Below, in pieces: positions 24,866 through 35,276 of a DNA stretch of 64,000 nt (within the stretch, counting starts at the first letter, position 1; each line of letters begins with the position of its first letter). A program made the position numbers and the translations under genes. A model generated the notes under the pieces. The model saw nothing but the letters and a program-made list of their open reading frames with translations. It was not told the DNA's origin and ran no database searches. The stretch is from Ruminococcus sp. FMBCY1 (GTDB lineage Bacteria > Bacillota > Clostridia > Oscillospirales > Acutalibacteraceae), in the NCBI RefSeq assembly GCF_023921805.1, contig NZ_CP074197.1, positions 310,001 to 374,000 of the forward strand. Direction: 5' to 3'.

Positions 24866-26617
24866 TTACATAATTGAGTCAAGCTTTTCATCAATTTCCT
24901 TGATATATTCATCAAAGAGTTCAGGCTTGCTGTTAGGAATATCATATTTCATCTTTGTAAGTTTATCGAACAAACCAAGCTCAATAACCTTTGAAATAGG
25001 AATTTCCTTGGTAACAACCTTCTTAGCCTTATCGTAAAGGTGAAGAATTGTTTTCATCATAAGTTTCTGCTTTTCAAGCGGAACATAAGTATCATCAGCG
25101 TGGAAAGCATTTTGCTGTAAGAAACCTACACGAACTACTCTTGCAGCTTCAATGACAAGTTTCTGGTCATCAGGAAGTACATCGGAACCGATAAGTTTTA
25201 CGATTTCCATAAGCGAGCTTTCTTCCTGAAGAAGTGCGCTGATTCTGTTACGATACTCAATAAAGTCTTTACCGAGGTTTTCTTCAAACCAAGGGTCAAG
25301 GTCGTTAAAGTATTCGCTGTAGCTGTTCATCCAGTTAATAGCAGGATAATGTCTTGAATAAGCAAGCGACTTATCAAGTGCCCAGAAACAACGGGTAAAT
25401 CTTTTTGTGTTCTGTGTAACAGGCTCGGAGAAGTCTGAACCCTGCGGAGAAACCGCACCGATAAGTGTTACAGAACCCTCACCGCCTGAAAGAACTTCCG
25501 CACGGCCGCCACGCTCATAGAACTCGGCAAGTCGTGAAGGCAAGTAAGCCGGGAAACCTTCCTCGGCAGGCATTTCCTCAAGTCGGCCCGAAATCTCACG
25601 AAGAGCCTCGGCCCAACGAGAAGTTGAGTCAGCCATCATAGCAACATGGTAACCCATATCTCTGTAATATTCGCCAAGTGTGATACCTGTGTAAATTGAT
25701 GCCTCACGGGCTGCAACAGGCATATTTGATGTGTTGGCAATAAGAACGGTTCTGTCTGTCATAGGACGCTGTGACTTAGGATCGATAAGTTCAGAGAATT
25801 CTTCGAGTACCTGGCTCATCTCGTTACCACGCTCACCGCAGCCTACATAAATAATAATATCAGCGTCGCACCATTTTGCAAGCTGGTGCTGTGTCATAGT
25901 TTTACCTGTACCGAAGCCGCCCGGTATAGCGGCTGTACCGCCCTTAGCAATAGGGAAGAGAGAGTCAATAACTCTCTGACCTGTAATAAGCGGAATTGAA
26001 GATGCAAGTCTGTCCTTTACAGGACGAGCGGTTCTGATAGGCCATTTCTGGCAAAGTGTAAGGTTGTGCTCAACACCGTTATCATCTTTAATAACAACAA
26101 TTGTGTCAAAAAGCTTGTATTGACCGTCAGGCATAACCTTGGTAACAACGCCTGAAAGTTCAGGGTGAACCATAAGTCTGTGTTCAATGATTGGTGTTTC
26201 GGGAAGTGTAGCGTAAATCTGACCACCCTCGAGTTTGTCGCCAACCTTTACTTTCATTGTAACATTCCAGAGCTTTTTGTCATCAAGAGAAGAAACAGAT
26301 GCACCTCTGTCAATGAAAGCGCCTGCCTGTTCCTCAATAGCCTTAAGAGGACGCTCAATTCCGTCAAAAATATTATCAATAATTCCCGGTCCGAGAAGTA
26401 CATTCATAGGTGCGCCTGTACCTGTAACAACATCTCCCGGTTTAAGACCGGTTGTTTCTTCATATACCTGAATTGTGGTAAAATCAGAAGTTATACCGAT
26501 TACTTCACCGACAAGGTTCTGTTCACCTACATGAACCATTTCCATCATTTCAAAGCAATCAGCATCTTTTACGGTAACAACAGGTCCGTTAATTCCATAA
26601 ATAACATTATTTTCCAT
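24866..26617 (-). CDS. ntpA: V/A-type ATPase catalytic subunit A
   Basis: A 583-residue catalytic subunit. The Walker A loop GGFGTGKT lies near residue 230, preceded by [14 protein letters not shown], with Walker B region [20 protein letters not shown] and the A-specific insertion 'bulge' in residues about 110-190 ([20 protein letters not shown]). The arginine and glutamate expected for catalysis ([16 protein letters not shown]) are present. [14 protein letters not shown] is taken as the N-terminus, like homologues; an ATG four codons upstream at 26629 is possible. Confidence 0.95.
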   Translation of the reverse strand: MENNVIYGINGPVVTVKDADCFEMMEMVHVGEQNLVGEVIGITSDFTTIQVYEETTGLKPGDVVTGTGAPMNVLLGPGIIDNIFDGIERPLKAIEEQAGAFIDRGASVSSLDDKKLWNVTMKVKVGDKLEGGQIYATLPETPIIEHRLMVHPELSGVVTKVMPDGQYKLFDTIVVIKDDNGVEHNLTLCQKWPIRTARPVKDRLASSIPLITGQRVIDSLFPIAKGGTAAIPGGFGTGKTMTQHQLAKWCDADIIIYVGCGERGNEMSQVLEEFSELIDPKSQRPMTDRTVLIANTSNMPVAAREASIYTGITLGEYYRDMGYHVAMMADSTSRWAEALREISGRLEEMPAEEGFPAYLPSRLAEFYERGGRAEVLSGGEGSVTLIGAVSPQGSDFSEPVTQNTKRFTRCFWALDKSLAYSRHYPAINWMNSYSEYFNDLDPWFEENLGKDFIEYRNRISALLQEESSLMEIVKLIGSDVLPDDQKLVIEAARVVRVGFLQQNAFHADDTYVPLEKQKLMMKTILHLYDKAKKVVTKEIPISKVIELGLFDKLTKMKYDIPNSKPELFDEYIKEIDEKLDSIM

Positions 26618-26658
26618 TTGTATTACCATCTTCTTTCGGATAAAATCAAGAAGGTCAA

Positions 26659-27255
26659 TTAGTTAAGAACGCTCAGACCTGAGTTCTCAATAAACCATTC
26701 TCTCTGTGCAGCGAGCTTTGTGTCGAGTGTTTCATCGGCAACAATTCTCATTGATTTGCAGTAGCCTTTAAGACCGCCGATTTTGATTGAGTTGTCTTTA
26801 ACAAGTTCCGCCATTCCGTGGAATGCGGCAAGGATTTCTGTTGAATACTTCATATCCTTTTCATTTATATAAACAACACAACGGTTATCGTCAAAAAGTT
26901 CTGCAATCTGTCTTGCACTGTCAACAAGTTTTAATTTATATTCTTTGGTTTCTGTGTATTTAATAAGCTTTTGTGCAGCCATTTCAAATACTTCGTCAGT
27001 CATTTTTGCTCTTTCTCTAAAGAGTTTTTTCTGACTTTCCTGAACAAGTCTGGCAAGTTTGCTTGTTTCTACATACTTTTTAGCTTCAAGCTGCTGCTGT
27101 ATGTAGTGTTCGCTGTCACGCTTGCCGTTTTCTTCGGCTTTTTTGAGTTTTTCTTCCTTTAAAAGCTCAACTTCAGTATTGGCAATAGACTTTTGTTCTT
27201 CGGTGTATCTTTGTATGGCTTGCAAAAAGTTATCGGTTTTTGTGGTATTTTCCAT
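26659..27255 (-). CDS. ntpE: V/A-type ATPase subunit E (peripheral stalk)
   Basis: A 198-residue stator subunit: a long charged N-terminal helix (QRYTEEQKSIANTEVELLKE, KKAEENGKRDSEHYIQQQLE) that pairs with the small H/F subunit, and a C-terminal globular domain with GGLKGYCKSMRIVADETLDT, the segment that contacts the A3B3 head. Twenty-one base pairs separate it from the F subunit gene. Confidence 0.88.
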   Translation of the reverse strand: MENTTKTDNFLQAIQRYTEEQKSIANTEVELLKEEKLKKAEENGKRDSEHYIQQQLEAKKYVETSKLARLVQESQKKLFRERAKMTDEVFEMAAQKLIKYTETKEYKLKLVDSARQIAELFDDNRCVVYINEKDMKYSTEILAAFHGMAELVKDNSIKIGGLKGYCKSMRIVADETLDTKLAAQREWFIENSGLSVLN

Positions 27256-27276
27256 ATTAATAACCTCTCAGCTCAT

Positions 27277-27585
27277 TCAGAGTTTTACGCCAATAGCGTC
27301 CTGAACATATTTTGTGATACTGTCTTTGGTGCGTCCGTTGCCATGACGGTCGGGAATTTCTACAATCAAAGGCTTTTTGCGGTTGAGCTTTAAGTCATAG
27401 ATAAGGTCAGGGCAGAGAGAAACAAGAGTTTCTGTCATAAGAATAACAGCCACATCTTCTCTCTCCATAGCCTTAGTAAGCTCTCGTGTAACCTCTTGTT
27501 CCGTATGAACAACTACACCGTCAATACCTGCAAAACGCATACCCATTTTAGTATCAACATTATCGCTTATAAGAAAAAATTTCAT
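27277..27585 (-). CDS. ntpG: V/A-type ATPase subunit F (rotor)
   Basis: A 102-residue CheY-like subunit bound to the D axle. Family landmarks: KFFLISDNVDTKMGMRFAGI at the start, the DVAVILMTETLVSLCPDLI core and the end KPLIVEIPDRHGNGR followed by YVQDAIGVKL. Called NtpG in Enterococcus nomenclature and subunit F elsewhere. Confidence 0.9.
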   Translation of the reverse strand: MKFFLISDNVDTKMGMRFAGIDGVVVHTEQEVTRELTKAMEREDVAVILMTETLVSLCPDLIYDLKLNRKKPLIVEIPDRHGNGRTKDSITKYVQDAIGVKL

Positions 27586-27612
27586 TTTCCGTCATATCCT
27601 TTATTTCTTCAA

Positions 27613-28050
27613 TTAGCTGAAGAGAATCAAGATTGAGATAAGCATACCGTAAAGGGCAACACCTTCACCGAGAGCAACGAAGATGATTGCTTTACCAAAT
27701 GCCTTTGGATCTTCACTTGTTGCGCCGATAGCTGCAGGAGCTGCGTTACCTACGGCAATACCACCGCCGATACATGAAAGACCAACTGCGATAGCTGCGC
27801 CGATATATGCAAAGCTCTTAGATGACTGCTGAGCAACCTGTACTGCCTCTGAAACTGTATTTGCATCTGCTGCACCTGCTACGATTGGGCAAAGAAGGCA
27901 AATTGCAAATACTGCTGCGAATGAAGCAATCTGCATTAAAACTGTTTTCTTTCTGTTATGACCTTTTTCGTAAGCCTTTACAGCTACAACTACTGATGCT
28001 ACAAGAAATACAACAGGGAGTGCCAACATAACTAAATTTAAGATGCTCAT
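27613..28050 (-). CDS. ntpK: V/A-type ATPase membrane ring subunit K
   Basis: A 145-residue proteolipid with four membrane helices. The second half holds the family signature GLSCIGGGIAVGNAAPAAIG and the ion-binding Glu in IIFVALGEGVALYGMLISIL. The first half (NLVMLALPVVFLVASVVVAV, LMQIASFAAVFAICLLCPIV) lacks an obvious ion-binding carboxylate, so each protomer may carry one site, as in Enterococcus NtpK. Na+ versus H+ cannot be settled by eye. GGAGG precedes the ATG. Confidence 0.9.
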   Translation of the reverse strand: MSILNLVMLALPVVFLVASVVVAVKAYEKGHNRKKTVLMQIASFAAVFAICLLCPIVAGAADANTVSEAVQVAQQSSKSFAYIGAAIAVGLSCIGGGIAVGNAAPAAIGATSEDPKAFGKAIIFVALGEGVALYGMLISILILFS

Positions 28051-28106
28051 AATGATTTACCTCCAAAAATAAATAAACAATAAAATATATAATTAAGTTT
28101 TTCAAC

Positions 28107-30050
28107 TTAACTGTTTTGTGTAAGTTTTAGCTTGACAGGTTCGTATGGTCTGCCTTCGCCTGAATAGAAACGGCTGAAAAGCTCATAGTATTCAAGTCTT
28201 AATACCTGAATTGCTACGAGGAGAGCCTCAAGTACCATTACTATAACATTACCTACTACAACAATTGGCCAGTAGGCAATAGGACCTGCGGTTTCGGCAA
28301 GAACAAATACAACCATCATCATACCTGCGTGAACAAGAACGAATGCGCCTACACGCAAGAAACTCATTGTGTTTGTTACATAGCTTAAAAGAACTTCAAT
28401 TGATTCAAAAATATTTTCAACAATGTAGTCCTTCCAGCTTTCCGGTTTCCAGTCAGGTTCTTTGTTTACCAATCCGCCAAGCGGCTCGGCAAAGAAAATT
28501 AAGATAAACGGAATTACAATCAGGAATATAATGTACGGAGCGCTGAATACGGGAAGTCCGAACAAAAGCTGACCTGCAATACCGAATACTATTGCGCTGT
28601 AGAAAATTATACCTGCTACACCGCTCGTGCTGAACAATGCTCTGCCATAATCCTTTTGACGGATTGATGTGTAGACATTGAGGAACATTGCGGTAATTAA
28701 AAGGAATACGCCAATGCCTATGGCTATAAGAATAATCTTTGTTGCCATTTCGGAGCTCATTACCTCAATAGGCTTTTCTTCAAGTCCGAAGAGAGCTTTG
28801 TACATGGGGTCGAGCAAATGCTCAAATCCGAACACACTGCCGAATACAAGTCCGAAGAATGCGGATGAAATACCGCACGGTGCAAGTATTTTACCAATTG
28901 CCATCTTTTTGATTTTATACATCAATATACCTACAACAGTAAGGCAGATACCCTGACCGACATCGGCAAACATAATACCGAATATAATAATGTAAGTTAT
29001 TGCAACAAAAAGTGACGGGTCAATTTCATTGTATTTTGGCACGCCGTACATTGAAGTATAAAACTCAAACGGTCGTGCAAGGAAACAGTTTTTGAGTTTA
29101 ACAGGCGGAGATTTTTTAATCTCGTTCTTTGCGTCTGAAAATTCAACTGTAACGCTTCTGTGTTTGCAAAGTCGTTTTTTAAGCTGTTTTGCAAACTCTG
29201 TCGGCACCCAGCCTACAATAATAAAGCTCTTGTTGTACTGCAAAGCTTTAGTTCTTATAGTTGAGTACAAAGAAAGTTCTTCAAGTTTTGACAAATATTT
29301 TAAAATTCTTTCTTTGTTAATGGAAAGATAATCGTCAATACGCTTTTCGGTATCTTTGTAAACATCCTCAAGGTGGGGAATAAGTGCCGTAAGTTTTTTC
29401 ATATGCAGAGTTGGCGTTGAATTAACACCGATTATGTCGCATCTCTCAAAGAAAAGACTTGAAAAAACTCTGTCAATTTCTTCTGTCTTATCAGCTGGAG
29501 CAAGATAAACGCCCCAATAATAAGCTTTATCTTCTGTACACACCGAAAAATCAATATAAGGGTCATCCTTATAATTTTCCAGTTTTACATAGCTGTCCTT
29601 AGGAAGTCTTCCGAATCTTGCATTTACATATTTAAGCTCAAGCAGCTTTTCTATTTCAATGTCAAGTCCGACAAAGTGCTTTGTTTCGTCAAGATTTTGT
29701 TTTGCCTCAAGCAATTGCTCGGCGGCAAAATCTCTGTCTTCAACAAGCTCGTTTAGTTCATCGCAAATCTTATTGCAAAACAATTGAATATCCTGATATG
29801 TCGGATTAAAATTGCTTACATCGACAAGCGGGAACTGCCTTTTTGTAAGTCCTAATGAAGCCTTGAGGTTAGTGAGATGTTCGGCATAAATATTTTTGGT
29901 CTGAAGATGTGAAAAACCTTGGGTATTGTTGTAAAAAACAGACACATCATCGGGATGAAAAACTCCCGATTCTCCCAAAACGGTAATAACATCGTCAATC
30001 TCATCCATAAAGCCGATTATATTAACAGCTTGCATGGTTGATACAGCCAA
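28107..30050 (-). CDS. ntpI: V/A-type ATPase membrane stator subunit I
   Basis: A 647-residue stator subunit. Residues 1-340 form a cytoplasmic arm with coiled-coil segments that binds the peripheral stalks; residues 350-640 contain seven to eight membrane helices building the ion half-channels, including ADVGQGICLTVVGILMYKIK and SYVTNTMSFLRVGAFVLVHA with the conserved Arg facing the K ring. Length is typical. It precedes ntpK in the operon. Confidence 0.92.
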   Translation of the reverse strand: MAVSTMQAVNIIGFMDEIDDVITVLGESGVFHPDDVSVFYNNTQGFSHLQTKNIYAEHLTNLKASLGLTKRQFPLVDVSNFNPTYQDIQLFCNKICDELNELVEDRDFAAEQLLEAKQNLDETKHFVGLDIEIEKLLELKYVNARFGRLPKDSYVKLENYKDDPYIDFSVCTEDKAYYWGVYLAPADKTEEIDRVFSSLFFERCDIIGVNSTPTLHMKKLTALIPHLEDVYKDTEKRIDDYLSINKERILKYLSKLEELSLYSTIRTKALQYNKSFIIVGWVPTEFAKQLKKRLCKHRSVTVEFSDAKNEIKKSPPVKLKNCFLARPFEFYTSMYGVPKYNEIDPSLFVAITYIIIFGIMFADVGQGICLTVVGILMYKIKKMAIGKILAPCGISSAFFGLVFGSVFGFEHLLDPMYKALFGLEEKPIEVMSSEMATKIILIAIGIGVFLLITAMFLNVYTSIRQKDYGRALFSTSGVAGIIFYSAIVFGIAGQLLFGLPVFSAPYIIFLIVIPFILIFFAEPLGGLVNKEPDWKPESWKDYIVENIFESIEVLLSYVTNTMSFLRVGAFVLVHAGMMMVVFVLAETAGPIAYWPIVVVGNVIVMVLEALLVAIQVLRLEYYELFSRFYSGEGRPYEPVKLKLTQNS

Positions 30051-30083
30051 ATAAAATCACCTCTTTGTTAGTGGTACTGCTTA

Positions 30084-31118
30084 CTAAACGATAAGCAGGG
30101 ACTGTATTTTTTTAGAATCAAGTTTATATCGTGTACCTTCAATCAAGGTTATAATATTCATAAGCTCGGTTTCGGCAACGAACATATATGAAATCATCAC
30201 AACAGAAGGATTGTTTGAGAAATACATATTCTTTCTTGCAAGTTTGTATTTTACTCTTGGGCTGATGTCACTTGCGTAAACATAACCTATTTGTTCAATC
30301 AACTTACCGGTGTGAGTTTCCTGCATTACGGAGAATACTTCTCCGGAGGATTCCGCACGGCACATTCTGTCGAGAGTTTTTTCACTGATGCTTGAGAAAG
30401 GGTAGAGCAGGTTGTTTTTTATTTGCTCCGGTGTAAGGTTATAATACTTTTTAAGACGAAGTACACGGGAGAAATTATTGTAATCGTTGATTACGGTAAA
30501 AAGCTCCATAAGCTCTTTTCTTTCAGTGCCTTTTGTTTTGCTCTTTATTACCTTTTTGAGGTTGGAGAAAACAAAAGTATAAAGATCATTTTCAATATCC
30601 GATATAGGCAAAAGATTGTTTTCGTCGGGCTTGTATTTTTCAAATATTTGAGAATACTTTGTATTGCTCAAAATGGTGAGAAATTCATCGTAATTTCTTG
30701 CAAGCGCAAGTTTCTGCAAATCAATCTCCGTATGTTTTGCAAAATATGTCGGATACTGATAAATAAACTTTTCAGTAGATGAAGTATTCAGCAAAGTGAG
30801 AAAGCGCATTATCTGTTCAATCTCGGTTCTGCTTATAACATAAGCTGAAAAGCCGGTGCTCATCTGGGAATCATATCTGCAAAGCGAGTCAAACTCATAG
30901 AAAAGATGTTGTCTTAAAAGAACCTCAAGTCTGCCACGGTGAACATCACGCTCATTTATATCACGCAATGCCTCCGCATAGTGCGTATATGACTTAAGAT
31001 AAGACATTACTTCTGCAACACTGTTTGAGTTAAGCAAACTGTTGTAGTCCTTTTCGGTAAGTCTTTTACCAAACTTTGCTCTTGCCTTTGCAAGCACCGC
31101 AAACGAAGTGGAAGACAC
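30084..31118 (-). CDS. ntpC: V/A-type ATPase subunit C
   Basis: A 344-residue funnel-shaped subunit that couples the rotor axle to the membrane ring. All-helical, with the family features SSTSFAVLAKARAKFGKRL at the N-terminus, NDYNNFSRVLRLKKYYN in the middle and a C-terminal MFVAETELMNIITLIEGTRY where subunit C repeats close. The start is GTG, seven to eight bases after AAAGGAGG. Confidence 0.88.
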   Translation of the reverse strand: MSSTSFAVLAKARAKFGKRLTEKDYNSLLNSNSVAEVMSYLKSYTHYAEALRDINERDVHRGRLEVLLRQHLFYEFDSLCRYDSQMSTGFSAYVISRTEIEQIMRFLTLLNTSSTEKFIYQYPTYFAKHTEIDLQKLALARNYDEFLTILSNTKYSQIFEKYKPDENNLLPISDIENDLYTFVFSNLKKVIKSKTKGTERKELMELFTVINDYNNFSRVLRLKKYYNLTPEQIKNNLLYPFSSISEKTLDRMCRAESSGEVFSVMQETHTGKLIEQIGYVYASDISPRVKYKLARKNMYFSNNPSVVMISYMFVAETELMNIITLIEGTRYKLDSKKIQSLLIV

Positions 31119-31163
31119 AGCTTTCGCACCTCCTTTAAAATAATATGCTTAATAAATGGATAG

Positions 31164-31472
31164 TTATCCGATAGTTCGTTTAGCAATTTCATCTGACCAT
31201 TTGTCAGCATTTGCCTCGAAATCAGATTTAAGTTTAATTAAAACAGATTTATGCTTCTGACGAGTATCCTGCCACTGATGTCTGATGTCCTTGTCAATAT
31301 AAGCACTCTGGCGCTCAATGGTTTCGTCAGCTTTTGACATATAGGAATCGTAGATTACCTTTGCCTGAGCGTCAATCTCTTTGGCAAGAGCTTCTTTGTT
31401 TTTTTGATTTTCTTCATCGAAGGCTTTTGCCTCAGCGTCTGCTTCAACAATCTGTTTAATCATATCCTTCAA
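31164..31472 (-). CDS. V/A-type ATPase small stalk subunit (H/NtpF-like)
   Basis: A 102-residue, almost entirely helical charged protein (DEENQKNKEALAKEIDAQAK), the partner of subunit E in the peripheral-stalk coiled coil. Sequence alone is weak for such coiled coils, but its place as the first gene of the ATPase cluster, 45 bp before ntpC, fits NtpF/subunit H. It starts 17 bp after the UPF0210 stop, so the two units may share a transcript. Confidence 0.72.
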   Translation of the reverse strand: MKDMIKQIVEADAEAKAFDEENQKNKEALAKEIDAQAKVIYDSYMSKADETIERQSAYIDKDIRHQWQDTRQKHKSVLIKLKSDFEANADKWSDEIAKRTIG

Positions 31473-31489
31473 AAAATCACCCCCTGAAA

Positions 31490-32851
31490 TTAGTTCTTGA
31501 GAGCCTGAAGCGGTGCAGGAATTCTTCCTCCTCTGTTGATAAATTCAGCCGGTGAGCCTTTTCTTAGCGGCATTACAGGACCGTAGCCGAGAAGTCCGCC
31601 AAAGTTAAGTGTTTCGCCTGCTTTTTTACCAATAGCGGGAATAAGTCTTACAGCGGTTGTCTTAGTGTTTACCATACCGATAGCGGCCTCATCTGCAATA
31701 ATAGCAGAGATAACCTCGGCACTTGTGTCACCCGGTACAATAATCATATCAAGGCCAACTGAGCAAACGGCTGTCATAGCCTCAAGCTTAGTTATGTCAA
31801 GATATCCGTTTTCAGCTGCATAAATCATACCTGCATCCTCAGACACCGGAATAAAAGCACCGCTAAGTCCGCCAACATGTGACGAAGCCATTACGCCGCC
31901 TTTCTTAACAGCATCGTTAAGAAGTGCAAGAGCAGCAGTTGTACCGTGACATCCGCATACTTCAAGTCCCATTTCTTCAAGAATATGTGCAACACTATCG
32001 CCGACAGCCGGTGTAGGTGCAAGTGAAAGGTCAACGATACCAAAAGGAACGCAAAGTCTTTTGCTTGCTTCTTTTGCTACAAGCTGACCCATTCTTGTGA
32101 TTTTAAATGCGGTTTTCTTAACCATATCGGCGATTTCGGCAATATTTTTGCCTTTGCCGCCCTTAGCAAGAGCAGCTCTTACTACGCCCGGTCCCGAAAC
32201 ACCGACATTGATAACGGTATCAGCCTCGCCGACGCCGTGGAAAGCTCCTGCCATAAACGGGTTATCTTCAGGAGCGTTACAGAATACTACAAGCTTTGCA
32301 GCGCCGATGCAATCACGGTCTGCTGTAGCTTGAGCAGTCTGAACTACAGTTTTACCCATCATTTTAACTGCATCCATATTGATACCGGCTTTTGTTGAAC
32401 CGATATTTACCGAAGAGCAAACAAAATCGGTAGTTGCAAGTGCTTCGGGGATACTCTCTATAAGCGCATAGTCACCGCTTGCGAAACCTTTTTGTACAAG
32501 AGCGGAATAACCGCCAATGAAGTTTACGCCGAGTTCTTTTGCGGCTTTGTCGAGTGCGTGAGCAAATTTTACTACCTTTTTACTCTGGCATGGTGCAGCT
32601 ACCATTGCGATAGGGGTAACTGAAATTCTCTTATTTATAATAGGAATACCGTACTCCCTCTGGATATCCTCGCCTGTTTTTACGAGGTCTTTGGCAGAAC
32701 GGCAGATTTTGTCGTATACCTTTGTGCAGGCTTTGTCAATATCGTCATCAATACAGTCTAAAAGTGAAATGCCCATTGTAATTGTTCTTACATCGAGATT
32801 TTCGTTATCAATCATATTGATAGTTTCAAGTATATCTTTTGTTTCGAGCAT
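31490..32851 (-). CDS. UPF0210 (PFL-family) protein
   Basis: A 453-residue protein of the UPF0210/PFL family, which adopts a pyruvate-formate-lyase-like fold but lacks known activity. Seen: [20 protein letters not shown] at the start, repeated Gly-rich stretches ([40 protein letters not shown]) and the end [12 protein letters not shown]. Length is normal. It is paired with an ACT-domain protein upstream, a conserved arrangement in Firmicutes and archaea that suggests amino-acid-responsive control of this protein. Confidence 0.88.
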   Translation of the reverse strand: MLETKDILETINMIDNENLDVRTITMGISLLDCIDDDIDKACTKVYDKICRSAKDLVKTGEDIQREYGIPIINKRISVTPIAMVAAPCQSKKVVKFAHALDKAAKELGVNFIGGYSALVQKGFASGDYALIESIPEALATTDFVCSSVNIGSTKAGINMDAVKMMGKTVVQTAQATADRDCIGAAKLVVFCNAPEDNPFMAGAFHGVGEADTVINVGVSGPGVVRAALAKGGKGKNIAEIADMVKKTAFKITRMGQLVAKEASKRLCVPFGIVDLSLAPTPAVGDSVAHILEEMGLEVCGCHGTTAALALLNDAVKKGGVMASSHVGGLSGAFIPVSEDAGMIYAAENGYLDITKLEAMTAVCSVGLDMIIVPGDTSAEVISAIIADEAAIGMVNTKTTAVRLIPAIGKKAGETLNFGGLLGYGPVMPLRKGSPAEFINRGGRIPAPLQALKN

Positions 32852-32887
32852 AGGTGTTTATCCTTTCAATCCATATTTAAGGGCAAA

Positions 32888-33157
32888 TTAAATTCTGTGC
32901 ATACTGTTGAATATATCTTCGTGCATTACATGAATCTTAGTTGCAGTAGCTTCTCCGACAGCGTCAAGGTCGGTTCTTAACTTTTCAAAATCAATTTTCT
33001 CTTCATTGAATTCAATAAGCATAACCATTGCAAACATATCCTGAAGAACACTCTGTGTTACCTCAACGATGTTTGCGTTGTCAGCAGCACAAGCAGCTGA
33101 TACCTTTGCAAGTATTCCGACTGTGTCCTTACCGATTACTGTAATTATAGCTTTCAT
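32888..33157 (-). CDS. ACT-domain protein (UPF0237)
   Basis: An 89-residue single ACT domain: MKAIITVIGKDTVGILAKVS with the ligand-loop GKDTVGI, and NIVEVTQSVLQDMFAMVMLI. Single ACT proteins bind amino acids and regulate partners; the partner is presumably the UPF0210 protein encoded 36 bp downstream. A good ribosome-binding site (GGAGG) precedes the ATG. Confidence 0.88.
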   Translation of the reverse strand: MKAIITVIGKDTVGILAKVSAACAADNANIVEVTQSVLQDMFAMVMLIEFNEEKIDFEKLRTDLDAVGEATATKIHVMHEDIFNSMHRI

Positions 33158-33332
33158 AAGTTACCTCCGTATTTGCAAGATTTTAATTTTATTCCTGCAA
33201 AAGAATTATAAAAGAATTATATGATTGTTTATTATCATTACCTTATTATATAACTAAAATCTAAGAAAGTAAAGCCTTATATTGCATAAATTTGGCGAAT
33301 ATGGTATTATTTATTACGGAGGCTTGATAACT

Positions 33333-34157
33333 ATGATTTTATGTGATGTTCATACTCATTCAAACAATTCTTTTGACGCTGAAAATACAGTGGAAGAAAT
33401 GTGTAAATCTGCCCTAAATAAGGGATTTTACGCAATAGCAATTACCGACCATTGCGAAGCACCTTTTATCAAGTTTGCCTATAACAAAGAATTCGGAGAT
33501 TTTAACGAAAGAATACCTTTGTCATTTTTGCAAACCAAAAACGCACAGATAAAATATAGACAAAAACTCAAGGTTTTATGCGGAATAGAGCTCGGCGAGC
33601 CTATGCACGATCCGGAATGTACCGAAAAAGCGCTTTCTTTTGGCGATTTTGACTTTGTTTTAGCGTCTTTGCACAATTTAAAAGATATGGAAGATTTCTA
33701 TTTTATCGACTTTAATAATTGTAATATTTCCGAAATTTTGAAATTATATTTTAATGAACTTGCAGAAACAGCGACCTTCAGTGACTTTGACAGCCTTGCT
33801 CATCTTACATATCCTTTAAGATATATTTTTGAAACAACAGGGGAATATCCCGACCTTACACCTTATCAAGATGTTATTGACGATATATACAGAACACTGA
33901 TTTCAAACAAGAAAGCTCTTGAAATTAATACTTCGGGTTTATTCAAACCCATCGGCAGAACTTTGCCCGATGAATTTCAGCTAAAGCGCTATCGTGAACT
34001 CGGCGGAAAGCTTATCACTATCGGAAGTGATGCCCACACAAGCACTGCTGTCGGAAACGGAATAGATGAGGGAATAAGACTTGCACATAAGTGCGGATTT
34101 AAGTCGTATACTATCTTTGAAAAGCGCCGCCCGATTACTATACCGATAGAATTTTAA
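33333..34157 (+). CDS. PHP-domain phosphoesterase (HisJ-like)
   Basis: A 274-residue metal-dependent PHP-domain enzyme. Metal ligands are visible in DVHTHSNNSFD, IAITDHCEAP and IGSDAHTS, with FVLASLHNLKD between. The size and ordering match histidinol-phosphatase HisJ/HisK, but no other histidine gene is near, so another phosphate ester may be the substrate. The ATG at 33333 follows ACGGAGGC; the longer frame from 33282 has no site. Confidence 0.85.
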   Translation: MILCDVHTHSNNSFDAENTVEEMCKSALNKGFYAIAITDHCEAPFIKFAYNKEFGDFNERIPLSFLQTKNAQIKYRQKLKVLCGIELGEPMHDPECTEKALSFGDFDFVLASLHNLKDMEDFYFIDFNNCNISEILKLYFNELAETATFSDFDSLAHLTYPLRYIFETTGEYPDLTPYQDVIDDIYRTLISNKKALEINTSGLFKPIGRTLPDEFQLKRYRELGGKLITIGSDAHTSTAVGNGIDEGIRLAHKCGFKSYTIFEKRRPITIPIEF

Positions 34158-34306
34158 TTAAACTATATCGTATATCTTAATAGATATTGTGTTGTTTATC
34201 ATATTATAACGCAAGTTTAAAATAATTCAACCACTAATTTCGGTTACTGTATCTATTAATGTACAAAACTATAAATATTGTTTAATAAACCGAATAAAAA
34301 CAAATA

Positions 34307-34348
34307 AAAAACAGACATTTCTCAAAAGTTGGAAATGTCTGTTTTGTG
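34307..34348. terminator. Bidirectional terminator between PHP gene and galU
   Basis: AAAACAGACATTTC pairs with GAAATGTCTGTTTT around a 10-base loop, between convergent genes. The rest of the 34.16-34.38 kb gap shows nothing else recognisable. Confidence 0.8.
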
Positions 34349-34382
34349 CTTTAGCTTAATTATATTATGTCAAGACAGCTTA

Positions 34383-35255
34383 TTATAATGTCTTTGCAAG
34401 TTCTTTTATGTATTCTCTTAATTGGTCTTTAGTTTCGGGATGTTCAAGACCTACTTCGATTTGAGCCTGAAGAATACCAAATTTATTGCCCATATCGTAT
34501 CTTCTGCCCTCAAATTCAACGGCTGTCATACCGTCTGTAACAGCGATTTCACGCATTGCGTCTGTAAGCTGAATTTCACCGCCTATGCCCGGCTGTGTTC
34601 TTTCAAGAATTTCAAAAATTTCTGACGGAAGAACACATCTGTCTATGATAGAGTAAAGTGAGAGAACTTCCTCCGGAGTTTGCGGTTTTTCTTTCATATC
34701 TGTGCATTTAAATACATTGTCGTAAATATGCTCAACTTTAAGTGAACCGTATTTATGAATGTCTTTTGCATCAACTTTTTTAACGCCGACAACACCTTTG
34801 CCAAACTCGCCGTAATGTTCAATAAGCTGACCTATGGCTGGTTTTTCGCCTACGATTGCGCCGTCGCCGAAAAGTACGGCGAAAGGTTCATTACCTACAA
34901 AAGACTTTGCTTTTAAAATAGCGTGGCCTAAACCCTTCATTTCTTTCTGACGAATGAAAGTGATATTTGCAAGATTTGAAATACCTCTTACTGTTTCAAG
35001 AAAATCAAGTTTGCCGCTTTTTTCAAGGATTGCCTCAAGTTCAGGGGATGCATCAAAATGGTCTTCGATAATGCCTTTACCTCTGTTTGTAACGATAAGA
35101 ATATCTGTTATTCCGGCTGCAACTGCCTCTTCAACGATATACTGAATGGTCGGTTTGTCTACGATCGGGAGCATTTCCTTTGGCATTGATTTTGTCGCTG
35201 GAAGTACTCTTGTGCCGAGTCCTGCTGCAGGTATAACTGCTTTTGTAATTTTCAT
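34383..35255 (-). CDS. galU: UTP-glucose-1-phosphate uridylyltransferase
   Basis: A 290-residue enzyme forming UDP-glucose for cell-envelope polysaccharides. The nucleotide-binding start is AAGLGTRVLPATKSMPKEML, with PIVDKPTIQYIVEEAVAAG, the FAVLFGDGAI metal-binding Asp region, the VGVKKVDAKDIHKYG stretch and PGIGGEIQLTDAM. Length is normal. It starts 21 bp after the RING/zinc-ribbon membrane gene, so both may be co-transcribed. Confidence 0.95.
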   Translation of the reverse strand: MKITKAVIPAAGLGTRVLPATKSMPKEMLPIVDKPTIQYIVEEAVAAGITDILIVTNRGKGIIEDHFDASPELEAILEKSGKLDFLETVRGISNLANITFIRQKEMKGLGHAILKAKSFVGNEPFAVLFGDGAIVGEKPAIGQLIEHYGEFGKGVVGVKKVDAKDIHKYGSLKVEHIYDNVFKCTDMKEKPQTPEEVLSLYSIIDRCVLPSEIFEILERTQPGIGGEIQLTDAMREIAVTDGMTAVEFEGRRYDMGNKFGILQAQIEVGLEHPETKDQLREYIKELAKTL

Positions 35256-35276
35256 ATTTTCCTCCGATATTTGTTT

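Noticed and set aside
23475..30050. Plus-strand frames of 60-165 codons within the V-ATPase operon
   Set aside because: They are antisense shadows of strongly conserved ATPase genes and have no ribosome-binding sites or recognisable motifs.
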